Below are positions 1 to 10,689 of a stretch of 64,000 nt of DNA, piece after piece (position 1 is the stretch's first letter; each line of letters starts with the position of its first letter). The stretch covers positions 61,621,900 to 61,685,899 of the forward strand of contig JASWHV010000002.1 of the NCBI GenBank assembly GCA_030760725.1. Reading direction: 5' to 3'. The translations under genes were made by a program, and so were the position numbers. This DNA is from Neostapfia colusana (taxonomy: Eukaryota > Streptophyta > Magnoliopsida > Poales > Poaceae). Below the pieces are notes generated by a model. That model had not been told where the DNA came from, made no database searches, and saw nothing but the letters and a program-made list of their open reading frames with translations.

Positions 1-2422
1 AGAGTAAGGTAGGATTCCAATACCACCTTACGACATCATCGCGTTTTCTTTGCATCTGTTCTTTGATTCCTTTCGAACAGAAGCTTTTTCGTGGACAGTT
101 CACGTGTTGATCGGTTTGATCTAAAGTCAAGATCATCACCACGTCCACATTTGATCCGAATACCTTTGTTCATCGTAAAAGCCATGCAAACATGCAAGAA
201 CACATGTGAACAGATCTAATAAAAACTACATCATAGGATCAACATGCATATGCATCAATGCATCTTGATTAGAGTTTGTGCATGATATTGATTGCTGTGA
301 ATCTTGTATGTGTGTGATCGTGTATAGAAGGACAATCTCAGAGAGCTGTCTACGACGAGCTGCAACAACAAGGTTTCGAGATCCAAGAGCAACCGGAACC
401 ACAAGAACAAGACAAGTGCCCCTTGACCATTTTGATCCTATGTTTTGGATAACTGTTTTGTTTGCGAAAAGGTGTGTGTGCTTAAGTCAAACTTGATGGG
501 AAACCCTTGATAGGAGTTTACAAGTTTTGTCAGACCACCCTTGTCACCGGGAAAGTTATTGAGTTGGGTATGGTTTTTGCTTTTATGCTTCGCTGAGTCC
601 ATGGGATTGGGAAGCGAGATAGGTGTGTCTAGCTAACTGCACTCGTAAGAATACTGAGAAACTGTTGTTGATAATGGACATGGATCGGAGGGAGATCTTG
701 TATGTGCGTGATGACAAGCTCAGGGAGCTGTCTACGAGGAGCTGCAACAACAAGGTTTCGAGATCCAAGAGCAACCAGAACCGCAAGAACAAGACAAGTG
801 CCCCTTGACCATATTGATCCTATGTTTTGGAAAACTGTTTTGTTTGTGAAAAGGTGTGTGTGCTTAATTCAAACTTGATGGGAAACCCTTGATAGGAGTT
901 TACTAGTTTTGTCAGACCACCCTTGTCACCGGGAAAGTTATTGAGTCGGGTATGGTTTTTGCTTTTATGCTTCGCTGAGTCCATGGGATTGGGAAGCGAG
1001 ATAGGTGTGTCTAGCTAACTGCACTCGTAAGAATAATGAGAAACTGATGTAGATAATGAACATTGATAAGAGGGAGATCTAGGCAAGCCGAGTTTGTGAA
1101 TGAGGTTGTATGAGTTGGTGGTTACTTGCCGTAGATCTAAGGACCGGTTAATGCGAGCACATGCCAGGATAACAGTTCCACCACAAGGCCAAGTATGGGT
1201 GCGGCTTAGCCGAGTAATTAGGTAAGTTGCTAGATTGTTATGGACCATGGAAGGCGCGGGGAATGGGAGTCGAGTGAGGACTGCCTTGGGAACTGCATGG
1301 CACAAGAGGGGGCCTGTGGGTGGGAGAATTGGAGATTCTAGCCTGCTGGTGAAACCTTAGTGAGTCCATACATCTAGTAACCCCTTTGTAAAGGCTATTT
1401 TGTGATCTCTTGACCATACACCGATGGTTGTGTACTGGTATAATGGAGGTTCTGCAGTCGCCGACGGGTGGCAAAATTATAAACTTGTGGGTAAAGTGGT
1501 ACAAACTCTGCAGAGTCTTAAAACTATCATGATAGCCGAGCTTACGGTCACGAGCGCCTGGACAACCCACATGATTAGTTGGTTATGAATTTGGGATGGA
1601 TTTTGGTTATGGATGGTTACGGTTTTGGTTATGGTTTGGTTATGGTTTTTGTTTTTTTTGGGACTGATGAGTCCGGGTGACAAGATTTGGTTGCATGACT
1701 GTTGAGTCATGGCAACGAGATGGGTCTCGGTGTGAGACGAAATTGTTTATGAGATGAAATGGTAGCGAATACGAGATGGTATTCGTGAGATGGTAGCGAG
1801 TACGAGGAGGTATTCGTGAGCAAAGTTGAGAAAGATTAATGTTTGGAAAGTGATGAAACATAATGGAGGTATGTTGGTATTTTAATACGTGCTGGTATTA
1901 CATTCAATTAAAGCTGAGTTCCTGTTTGTCGTGGTTTGAGAAATAACTTTGCTTTCTGCAATGAGCCTTTTATATCTACCTTGTTGTGAGCTACATACCA
2001 TATTTTCCTGCACTTGCTGAGTACATCATTGTACTCAAACTTGCATTATTATTTCATCATCAGCGACAGGAGAAGATTACTATGAAGACCAAGTGGAGCA
2101 ATAGGCGTGTAATCTGTCATTAACCTTGCCTGTGGGGATGGAGAAGAGATGGAGCCGCTGCTGCTGCTTAGATTGCTTCCGCACTAGAATAGAAGACTTC
2201 CGCTGCCAGAATAGATTTAGACTTCCGCTGCTTAGAATTAGACTTCCGCTGATCAACATGAGTCCAAGACTCATGAAACTTTGTAATAAACCCTGTTATT
2301 CATGGTAATATATATTCTGAATTCAGTTTGTGGAACATATGTGTATGTGTGATGAACATCCTGGGCACACATATGCATCAGTTCTCGGTTCCGTGGTTTT
2401 CCACAGAATTAAGGGCGTCACA
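1..2422 (+). repeat. GypA LTR, plus orientation, 3' portion (start lies left of the window)
   Basis: This stretch matches the plus-strand LTR at 11936-14282 (position 1 corresponds to about 13270) and, inverted, the LTR at 8321-11492. It ends GGGCGTCACA at 2422, the same terminus seen inverted at 8321 (TGTGGCGCCC). It therefore holds the transcribed R/U5-like part of the LTR and no gene. It carries an internal tandem duplication at about 306-1076, a run of hairpins near 1660-1730, and the GAGTAC hairpin at 2019-2036. What follows at 2423 is not an element interior but an inverted LTR fragment, so the right junction is a rearrangement. Confidence 0.85.
306..1076 (+). repeat. Tandem duplication of about 382 bp inside the GypA LTR
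   Basis: The block starting TTGTATGTG and ending GGAGATCT occurs twice in a row: the run GAGCTGTCTACGA is at 348 and again at about 730, and CCTTGACCAT at 421 recurs at 803. The other GypA LTRs (around 9655-10050 inverted and 13555-13970) have a single copy. The second unit lacks about 11 bases near its start. The duplication is private to this LTR copy and probably arose after insertion or by template slippage. Confidence 0.85.
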
Positions 2423-3239
2423 GGCGAGCTCCGTGTGCGCCACTCGTCCTGGCGGGCGGGACCTCCCTCTCCCTCAGAGGTGAGCTTCACGTGCGCCACG
2501 TGTCTGGTGGGTCAGGACCTTCTCTCTCAACAGAGGCGAGCTCCGTGAACACCACGTGTCAGTTCCGGACCTCCCCCTCTCTTCGGAGGTGGCTCCAGGT
2601 GTCCCATGTGTCAATTCCGGACCTCCCCTCTCTTAGGAGGTGAGCTCCGAGAATGCCACGCGTCAAGTAGTGCCGGACTTCCTTTTTCCTCAGAGATGAG
2701 ATCCGAGGTCGACACGTGTCCATCAGCGTCGGACCTCCTGGAGGCGAGCTCCGGAGGTGACACGTGTCCGGTAGTGTCGGACCTCCCGGAGGTGAGCTCC
2801 GGAGGTGACACGTGTCCAAGAGGACCGGACCTCTCGGAGACGAGCTCTGAGAGCGACACGTGTCCCGCGTGACTGGCTCTCTTTTTCCACGGTGACTCGC
2901 TCCGAAGGCGACACGTGTCCTGCGGGGCGGGCCTCGCTGCTCCGCAGAAGCTAGATCCGGGGGCAGCACCTGTCCCACGGGGTTGGACCTCGCCCTTTCC
3001 GCAGGGACGAGCCCCGAGCCTGCCACGTAGCCAGTTTAGCGGCGGACCTTTCCCCCTTTGCGTAGATGAGCTCCGAACGTGCCACATAGCCAGCGGGCCG
3101 CGGGTATTGTCTTTGGCGCTCTCTGTGAACTGGAATTGGCTGACTATGTTTTTGATATTTTCTGTGTTTAAACTTATTTTAAAAGTGTTTTTTCTACATG
3201 AAACATGAATACATGCAGAACCCGAAAATGAGGGTGTCA
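2423..3239 (-). repeat. GypA 3' LTR of the minus-strand element, truncated, with ABRE/G-box array
   Basis: Read on the minus strand it starts TGACACCCTCATTTTC at 3239 directly after the polypurine tract, as a 3' LTR should. It matches the first ~825 bases of the plus LTR at 11936. It consists mostly of ~46-61 bp units built on GGAGCTC, GGTCCGAC and ACACGTGTC. It stops at 2423, where it meets the end of an oppositely oriented GypA LTR; about 2.3 kb of this LTR is missing. Confidence 0.85.
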
Positions 3240-3240
3240 C

Positions 3241-3250
3241 TACCCCCCTT
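3241..3250 (-). other. GypA polypurine tract
   Basis: The minus strand reads AAGGGGGGTAG directly before the LTR start TGACACCC. This is the plus-strand primer site for reverse transcription. A hairpin (3256-3275) lies just upstream of it. Confidence 0.85.
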
Positions 3251-3971
3251 AAATTGAATCTCGCCCTCGAGATTCGTTAGTAGAGAATAGATGAGGAAAC
3301 TCTGTCTTGATATCTTCTTCACGCTCCCATGTGGCTTCAGCTTCGGTTTGATGGCTCCATTGTACCTTGCACCAACGCATCACTTTGTTCCTCGTGACCC
3401 TTCCCTTTACGTCCGAAATTCGGACAGGGTGCTCTACATAGGTCAGATCCTCTTGAAGTTCAATTTCATCCATCGGTACTTGCTCTTCCGGCACTCTCAA
3501 GCATTTCTTGAGCTGGCATACATGAAACACGTCATGTACGTCAGAGAGGTGCGTTGGGAGCTCTAGTTGATAGGCTACTTCTCCTCGCTTATCCAAAATC
3601 TTAAATGGCCCGATATAGCGAGGTGCTAGCTTGCCCTTGACATTGAAACGTCGTTGGTCATGGATAGGCGATACCTTAAGGTATACAAAGTCTCCTACTT
3701 CCAAAGTCAATTTCCTTCTCCTATTGTCCGCATAGCCCTTTTGGCGTGACTGAGCAGTCTTCAAGTTCTCCCCTATTGTTTCGACTTGCTTCTCAGCATC
3801 TTGTAGCACTACGGGTCCAAACACTTGGTTCTCTCCTGTCTTGTTCCAAAACAACGGCGTTCTACACCGTTTACCGTAAAATGCTTCGAAAGGTGACATC
3901 TTCAAGCTAGCTTGAGCTGTTGTTATAGGAGAATTCGGCGTACGGTAAACTACTATCCCAACTACGCCCAT
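3249..3971 (-). pseudogene. GypA integrase C-terminal part with chromodomain (pol fragment)
   Basis: The 240-codon frame covers the end of integrase. Visible landmarks in order are MSPFEAFYGKRCRTPLFW, GDFVYLKVSPI, the GPY/F-like KLAPRYIGPFKIL, HDVFHVCQLKKCL and a chromodomain-like tail with CKVQW and EATWERE. Comparison with the intact GypB protein shows that about two bases were lost near 3918, so the frame just upstream is out of phase. The chromodomain keeps the Trp of CKVQW, but the position of the third cage aromatic is not aromatic. In chromoviruses this domain is thought to guide integration into heterochromatin. Confidence 0.85.
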
Positions 3972-4008
3972 GTTTCAAGGCGCAAGCTCTCAACATGTCC
4001 TCCAAAAT

Positions 4009-4338
4009 TTAGTTTGTCCTTTCGGTTTGCCCATCGGTTTGTGGGTGGTAGGCGGAGCTAAAATCCAGTCGTGTACCCATAGCTTTCTGCAGCTTCCTCC
4101 AAAATCTAGAGGTAAACTGAGAACCCCGATCTGAGACTATCCTCTTCGGGACTCCATGGCGGCACATGATTTGCTCCATGTACAGCTCGTCTAGATCTTC
4201 CACACGGTACGTGGTTTTAACAGGAATAAAATGAGCTGTTTTCATCAATCGGTCCACGATAACCCAGATGAAGTCGTAACCCGACTGAGTACGTGGCAAT
4301 CCTACGATGAAATCCATACTGATGTCTTCCCACTTCCA
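4009..4338 (-). pseudogene. GypA integrase catalytic core (pol fragment)
   Basis: The translation shows MDFIVGLPRTQSGYDFIWV (first catalytic Asp), KRIVSDRGSQFTSRFW (second Asp) and SAYHPQTDGQTERTN (catalytic Glu), the DD35E integrase pattern. The frame is closed at its start by TAG, where the intact GypB has a Glu codon (after HLKVP), and at its end by TAA in place of a Gln codon (QTERTN*ILEDM). Those stops mean the core is not translated as part of a polyprotein. Confidence 0.85.
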
Positions 4339-5082
4339 CTATGGTACCTTCAAATGTTGCAACAATCCAGCGGGTCTTTGATGTTCGGCCTTCACCCGTT
4401 GGCATGTGTCGCATAGGGCAACGTATTCGGCTATATCCCTTTTCATACCATCCCACCAATAACAAGCCTTCAAGTCCATGTACATTTTGGTACTTCCGGG
4501 ATGTATGGAATAGGGTGAATCATGTGCCTCCTTCAATATCATGTCGCGGAGGTGCTTCACGTTAGGCACACAAATCCTTTTTCCTAGCCAAAGCGTACCC
4601 TTCTCATCTTCTTTGAAATCCTTCTCTATTCCTTGTTGTATCCTTTCCTTGATCTCCTTGATCTCCTCATCCGTTGCTTGGCCATCCCTTATCCCTTGCT
4701 CCAATGAAGAGTGGATCTCCATCACTTCCATCTTGTTCAAGAATCCGAGGTGTAACCGTTCGAACTCCTTACGTAGTTCGTGTGGTAGCTCCCGAACCGT
4801 GAGTTGGTAACATCCTCCCTTCCATCTCAATGCATCAGCTACTACATTGGCCTTCCCAGGGTGGTAGTTGATTCCAACATTGTAATCCTTGATGAGTTCC
4901 AACCATCGACGTTGCCTCAAATTCATGTCCGTTTGTGTAAATATGTACTTGAGGCTTTTATGATCCGTATAGATCTCACATCGATGACCAAGGATATAAT
5001 GTCTCCAAATCTTCAATGCATGCACTACTGCTGCTAGCTCCAAGTCATGTGTAGGATAATTAAGCTCGTGCTTCTTTAATTG
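4339..5082 (-). pseudogene. GypA RNase H end and integrase zinc-binding domain (pol fragment)
   Basis: The translation begins in RNase H (LELAAVVHALKIWRHYILG, EIYTDHKSLKYIFTQ, YHPGKANVVADAL). It runs through a linker into the integrase HHCC region: IHPGSTKMY, then YWWDGMKRDIAEYVALCDTC. The upstream end is a TGA at about 5081-5083 where the intact relative has CGA (Arg), a change expected from deamination of methylated CpG. ALRWKG replaces the usual ALSRK, a further sign of decay. Confidence 0.85.
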
Positions 5083-5760
5083 TCATGAGGCATAGGCTAC
5101 CACTTGTCCTTCTTGCATGAGCACACATCCGAGCCCCTGTCTGGATTCGTCACAATATATGTCAAAGCTCTTGCTTACGTCCGGCAATACCAAAACCGGC
5201 GCTGTGGTTAGCCTTTTCTTGAGTTCCTCAAAACTATCTTGGCATGCTGGTGTCCATTGAAAGGCTTTTCCCTTCGTTAGCAACTCCATCATAGGCTTTT
5301 CTATCTTAGAGAAGTTCTTAATGAAGCGTCGGTAGTATCCAACCATCCCAAGAAAATTCCGAATATCCCTCACGTTTTGCAGTTGGTCCCGCTTCAGAAC
5401 ATCCCTCACTTTTCCGGGATCAACCGATACCCCTTCTTCGGAGATAATGTGGCCTAGGAATGATATTTCCTTTAGCCAAAATTGACACTTGTTAAGCTTG
5501 GCATACAATTGATGCTCACGCATTTTCTGCAAGGTCAATTTCAAATGTTCTTCATGCTCCTCCTCACTTTTTGAATACACCATAATGTCATCGATGAAAA
5601 ATACGATGAACTTATCCAAGTACTCCATGAAGACCTTGTTCATGAGGTTCATGAAGTATGCGGGTGCATTTGTTAACCCAAAAGACATGACGGTATATTC
5701 ATACGAACCATACCATGTTCGAAAGGCAGTCTTGGGTATATCGGAGGGCTTAATCTTCAG
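5083..5760 (-). pseudogene. GypA reverse transcriptase palm/thumb and RNase H start (pol fragment)
   Basis: The translation contains FGLTNAPAYFMNLMNKV, the catalytic VFFIDDIMVYSK (F-I-D-D form of the RT active site), FLGHIISEEGVSVD, FLGMVGYYRRFIKNF and the RNase H start DIYCDESRQGLGCVLMQ. The upstream boundary is a TAG replacing the Gln/His codon after RSGYF, and the downstream boundary is the CGA to TGA stop. The RNase H motif has DES where the intact element has DAS. Confidence 0.85.
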
Positions 5761-6371
5761 CTAGAAGTATCCCGACCGAAGATCAATCTTAGAGAATACT
5801 CGGGCTCCTTTCATTTGGTTGAATAGGTCCTCTATACGGGGCAGAGGGTATTTGTTCTTGATTGTTACCTCGTTCAGAGACCTATAGTCCACGCACATCC
5901 TTTGGGTCCCATCCTTCTTGTCCACGAAGAGCACAGGAGCTCCCCATGGTGATGAGCTTGGACGTATAAAATCCTTCTCCAACTGCTCTTGAATTTGCTT
6001 CTTGAGTTCTACCAATTCATTGACAGGCATCCTATAGGGTCTCTTTGCTATGGGTGCAGTTTCGGGTACCAAATCTATGGCAAACACAATGTCCCGATCA
6101 GGTGGCATACCTGGAAGCTCCTCTGGAAACACGTCCGAGAATTCTTGAACCACTGGAATGGTGTCCAATGTTGCTCCTTCAACGTGGTTCAAGATTGCCT
6201 TTTCAGTTGTTTGTTGGGCTGACTCAAATTCGACACGAATACCGTGCTCACTTGTCAACTGCACGCTTCTTTCAGCACATTGGATTACCCCGTTGTGCTT
6301 GCTTAACCAATCCATACCGAGTATTATGTCAATCCCTTGGGAATCCAAGACAATAAGATTGGCAAGGAAGT
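5761..6371 (-). pseudogene. GypA protease end and reverse transcriptase fingers (pol fragment)
   Basis: The translation shows DSQGIDIILGMDWLSKHNGVI (end of the aspartic protease region), EFSDVFPEELPGMPPDRDI, the RT start RPYRMPVNEL, SSPWGAPVLFVDKKDGTQRMCVDYRSLNEVT and KYPLPRIEDLFNQM. Near 6362-6368 the minus strand reads GGGTAGAC where frame maintenance needs GGGGTAGAC: a one-base deletion separates this frame from the upstream gag/protease frame. Confidence 0.85.
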
Positions 6372-7226
6372 CTACCCTCTTATTTTAACGCTTACTTTGG
6401 AACACACTATATTAGTCCTCATTTCTCCTCCGGGAGAATTAACTAACATAGCACATTTTAAGTGGGATATGGGTAGATTATGCTTGGCAACATACTTGGA
6501 TGATATGAAGGAATGTGATGCTCTAGAATCAAATAAGATGGTGGCTGGGTTGGAGTTGGCAACGAACATACTAGTTACGACGTCCTCAGCCTGTTGTGCT
6601 TCCTCAGCAGAGACATGGTTCACGTTGCTGCGAGCAGAGTTCTGCTGTCCCCGGTTTCCTTGATTGTCCCCTTCGTTCAGTCGCAGGTTCTGTTTGGGCA
6701 CGTTTCCTTGCTGTTCAGGGCCTCTCCTCGGGCACTGGTTCGCGAAGTGTCCTGTTTCCCCGCATGCCAAGCATGCCCTGCTGCCTATTGCAGCAGGTAT
6801 GTTGGGGCGGGGGTTTTCAACAGGAGCGCCCATGTTAGGTCGGGGCACAGGAGGCACGGGCACACGAGGTGCTGGTGCAACGGGTCGTTGCTGTGGTGGC
6901 TGACTAGGGCGGTATGCAGGAGTGGTCGATCCATACTGCGGTGCGGCCGGGGGCGTGTACCGAGGTTGTACGTTTCTCCCTTGGGGCTGGTATGGCATCT
7001 TCCTCTTGCACTCTCGCTCGATCTCTCGGATCTTGCTTTCAACCACTATAGCCTTGTCAACCAGCTTCTGAAAGCTTGCATAGTCATTGTTGAGGAGCTG
7101 AACCTGGATCTCGTTGTTCAACCCTCTCATGAACAGGTATTGCTTCCTCTGGTCTGAGTTGACATCTTCGGGGGCATACCGGGACAGTTGTGTGAACTTG
7201 TTGAGATACTCATTCACGCTTCTCTG
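6372..7226 (-). pseudogene. GypA Gag C-terminal half and protease start
   Basis: The translation has the end of the retrotransposon Gag domain (NEYLNKFTQLSRYAPEDV), a Pro-rich linker, one CCHC zinc knuckle (CLACGETGHFANQC), and the protease motif LFDSRASHSF. The family consensus is DSGA, so the Gly after the catalytic Asp-Ser has become Arg, which should inactivate the protease. A TGA at about 7219 separates it from the first gag part. Confidence 0.85.
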
Positions 7227-7757
7227 TCATTGGCAGAGACCTTCAAACTCCTGTCTCTTGAGCATCATTACACAAGCAGGGATGTAATGAGAGCGGAAAC
7301 TTTCCTTGAACTCAGTCCAAGTGATCGTCTCCTGGTTGACATGAGCGTTGCATAGGGCATCCCACCAGTCAGCGGCAGCTCCCATAAGTTGGTGCGACGC
7401 AAAAAGGACCTTCTCTCGGTCATTGCACTGCACTATGGCAAGCTTCTTCTCCATGGATTTCAACCAGTCGTCGGCCTCCATGGGATCGTTAGCTTGAGCA
7501 AAGGTGGGTGGTCGAGTCCTCATGAACTCACCCAGTCTGTTATGAGCCGGCGGTGGTGGTGGCGGTGGTGCCGGAACGGGGTTGTTGTTGTTGGCCTGCA
7601 ACTGACCCAATGTTTGGATCATAGTTTGCATAAGTTGATTCTGCATGGCCATCAACCGTTCCAGATTGTTCTCACCAGCTCCAGGGTTAACAGGAACTTC
7701 ATCATGGCCATCCTCTTGGTTGTCACAGACGTTCCTTCGGCCGGCGTTTCCTCTCAC
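7227..7757 (-). pseudogene. GypA Gag N-terminal half, start codon apparently lost
   Basis: The translation has a Gln-rich helix (MAMQNQLMQTMIQTLGQLQ), a Pro-rich run and the Gag core ADDWLKSMEKK, ADWWDALC, WTEFKESFRSHYIP. No ATG stands at its head: the minus strand reads CATAG|ATCGTGAGAGG, where a single change from ATGGTG would restore the expected Met-Val start seen in relatives. The AG just before it resembles a splice acceptor, as in GypB. The inference of the lost ATG is mine. Confidence 0.75.
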
Positions 7758-8134
7758 GATCTATGAGAGAAAATGAAATAGAATAGAAGGTTAGGTAGAT
7801 CCCCTCAACTATATGCATCAAGGTGGGTTGGACTATATATATTAGCCCATATGGTGATGTGAACAAATGCCGAAGCATCTCACACCTCTTTCTATTTATG
7901 TGTGGATATGGACAACGTTTTGAGACGTCCCACGACTCCCACTAAGCACATAATTCACAAACAATCATCACAAGGGCTCACACAACTCCTATTCAAGGCT
8001 TGTTCAATGGGAGTCCTATATTGCTTAGGGTGATGTTAAATCTGTGATCCAACTATGGCTTCTCCTAGGCTTGTATCCTATGTCAAGGTAGTTTCAAGGC
8101 CAATCTAAGCATCATAGGGTCAGCGTGGCTTAGC
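7758..8134 (-). other. GypA 5' leader, non-coding
   Basis: This is the stretch between gag and the PBS-like array. I find no ORF0-like reading frame in it and no RNA gene. Confidence 0.6.
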
Positions 8135-8320
8135 TACCAATCTGTGTCGGATACCAATCTGTGATCTAAGTGTGTAACCTACCTTCAATGCGTGATTCTG
8201 GTACCAATCTGTTATTGTATCTAGGTGTGTAATCTACCCTCATCCGTGGCTTTTGATACCATTCTGTGTTTCCAAATTTAGGCGTGTAACCCACTGTCAA
8301 CCGTGGCTCTGATACCAATC
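8135..8320 (-). repeat. Tandem PBS-like units in the GypA leader
   Basis: On the plus strand the motif TACCAATCTGT (or TACCATTCTGT) occurs at 8135, 8152, 8202, 8257 and 8313. The last three intervals are about 50-56 bp, each unit carrying GTGTAAYC-YAC and a CGTGGYTYTGRTACCA-like end. Read on the minus strand each unit resembles the PBS plus the last bases of the LTR. Only the last unit is a full PBS next to the LTR. Confidence 0.8.
8301..8317 (-). other. GypA primer binding site (initiator tRNA-Met type)
   Basis: The minus strand reads TGGTATCAGAGCCACGG three bases inside the LTR end at 8321. TGGTATCAGAGC matches the 3' end of plant initiator tRNA-Met, the usual primer for this lineage. Confidence 0.9.
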
Positions 8321-10515
8321 TGTGGCGCCCTCAATTTTGTGGAAAACCACGGAACCGAGAACTGATGCATATGTGTGCCCAGTATGTTCATCACACATAC
8401 ACATATGTTCCACAAACTGAATTCAGAATATATATAACCACGAATAACAGAGTTTATTACAATGTTTCATGAGTCTTGGACTCATGCCCACAGCGGAAGT
8501 CTCATTTCTATGCAGCGGAAGTCTTTATTCTAATACGGAAGCAATTTAACTAATGTGAAAGCAATTCTAAGCAGCAATGGCTCCATCTCTACTCCATCCC
8601 CACAGGCAAGGTTGAGAACAGATCACACGCCTAATGCTCACTTGGTCTTCATAGAAATCTTCTCCTGTTGCTGATGATGAAATAATAATGCAAGTTTGAG
8701 TACATTGATGTACTCAGCAAGTGCGGGAAAATATGATATGTAGCTCACAACAAGATAGGTATAAAAAGGCTCATTGCAGAAAGCAAAGTTATTTATCAAA
8801 AACGTGATAAAACAGCGACTCATCTGTAATCCCAACATGTATTAAAATACCAATCATACCTCCATTATGTTCATTACCTTCCATGTCACAACCAGTCATC
8901 AATCAACCTCATTCTTGCTCACAAATACCTCCTCGTATTCGCTACCATCTCACAAATACCATCTCTTATTCGCTACCATTTCGTCTCACAAACAACTTCG
9001 TCTCCCACTGAGACTAACCATGTTGCCATGACTCAACAGTCATGCAACCCATCTTACCACCCGGACTCAACAGTCCCGAAAACCAAACCATCCAAAACCA
9101 TAACCAATAACCATATCCAATAACCATGTCCAATAACCATCCCAACTAATCATGGAAGTTGGCCAGGCACTCGTGACCGTAAGCTCGGCTATCATGATAG
9201 TTTTAGACTCTGCAGAGTTTGCACCTCTTTACCCACAAGTTTGTGATTTCGTCACCCGTCCGCGACTGCAGAACCTCCATTATACCAGTACACAACCATC
9301 GGTGTATGGCCAAGAGATCACAAAATAGCCTTTACAAAGGGGTTACTAGATGTATGGACTCACTAAGGTTTCACCGGCAGGCTAGAATCTCCAATTCTCC
9401 CACCCACGGGCCCCCTCTTGTGCCATGCAGTTCCCAGGGCAGTCCTCACTCGACTCCCATTCCCCGCGCCTTCCACGGTCCATAACAATCTAGCAACTTA
9501 CCTAATTAGTCAGCTAAGCCGCACCCATACTTGGCCTTGTGGTGGAAGTGTTATCCTGGCATGTGCTCGCATGAACCGGTCCTTAGATCTACGGTAAGTG
9601 AACCACCATCTCATGCTACCTCATTCACAAACCCAGTCTTGCCTAGATCTCCGTCCGATCCATGTTCATTAACAACATCAGTTTCTCATTATCATTACGA
9701 GTGCAGTTAGCTAGACACATTTATCTCGCTTCCCAATCCCATGGACTCAGCGAAGCTTAAAAGTAAAACCATACCCGACTCATAAACTTCCCTGGCGACA
9801 AGGGTGGTTTAACCAAAAACTAGTAAACTCCTATAAAAGAGTTTCCCATCATGTTTGACTCAGCACACACACCTTTTCGCAAAACAAGACAGTTTTTCCC
9901 AAAACATAGGATCAATATGGTCAAGGAGCACTTGCCTTGTTCTTGCGGTTCCGGTTGCTCTTGGATCTCGAAACCTTGTTGTTGCAGTTTGTCGTAGACA
10001 GCTCCCTCAGCTTGTCCAGCTATACAGGATCACCCACATACAAGATCCATAGCAATCAATATCATGCACAAACTTTAACTAGATGCGATGATGCATATGC
10101 ATGCTATCCTATAATGCAGTTTAGTTTTATTAGATCAGTTTTGTACGTATTCTTGCATGGTTTTATGATGAACAGAGGTATTTGGATCAGATGTGGACAT
10201 GGCGATGACCTTTTCTTTTAGATCAACCCGATCAACAAGTGATCTGTCCACGAGAAAGCTTCTGTTCGAAAGGAATCAAAGAACAGATGCAAAGAAAACA
10301 CAACAATGTCGCAAGGTGGTATTGGCGACCTACCTTACGTTCTTCTCGGTCTCGGGGTCCTTCTCTGATCAGACAGATCGTTGGGGCTCTCTTCCGGCGA
10401 TCTTCCTCGACTGAACTCCGGCGATGGCTTACTCGGCGAGTTGGGCTAGGGCTCTAAGTCGTCGGCTCAGGAGGTCGAAAAGAAGTTCGTGGTTTTGGCC
10501 AGAGGTTCTGGGTTC

Positions 10516-10523
10516 TATTTATA
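10516..10523 (-). promoter_or_regulatory. TATA box of GypA 5' LTR
   Basis: The minus strand reads TATAAATA about 160 bp downstream of the G-box array, the same arrangement as in the plus LTR at 13064. It probably sets the retrotransposon transcription start. Confidence 0.65.
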
Positions 10524-10689
10524 ATCGGGAGAAGAAGAGTTCTGATCTGATTGGACTTCGAATAAGAGTTCTATTCAGATTATCATTGAATCTTAACAAC
10601 TTATATTTAGTTGATTTGGTGCGGTAACATTGTAGAATTTAGGTCGGTTTCTACTCCGTACCGGTACTTCTACGCGTACAGAATCCAAA

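Noticed and set aside
1660..1690. CTGATGAG near 1665 looked like a hammerhead ribozyme core
   Set aside because: There is no GAAA box or third stem in the right place, and the inverted GypA LTR reads CTGTTGA at the same point. It is just a GGAC-TGATGA-GTCC hairpin.
2559..3240. Long open frames (155-209 codons) on both strands over the G-box array
   Set aside because: They are repeat-encoded, stop-poor GC-rich sequence with no domain, present in several frames at once, and lie in LTR U3.
8135..8320. CRISPR-like array
   Set aside because: Spacing is irregular, spacers are related to each other, and the units are copies of a primer binding site in a plant retrotransposon.
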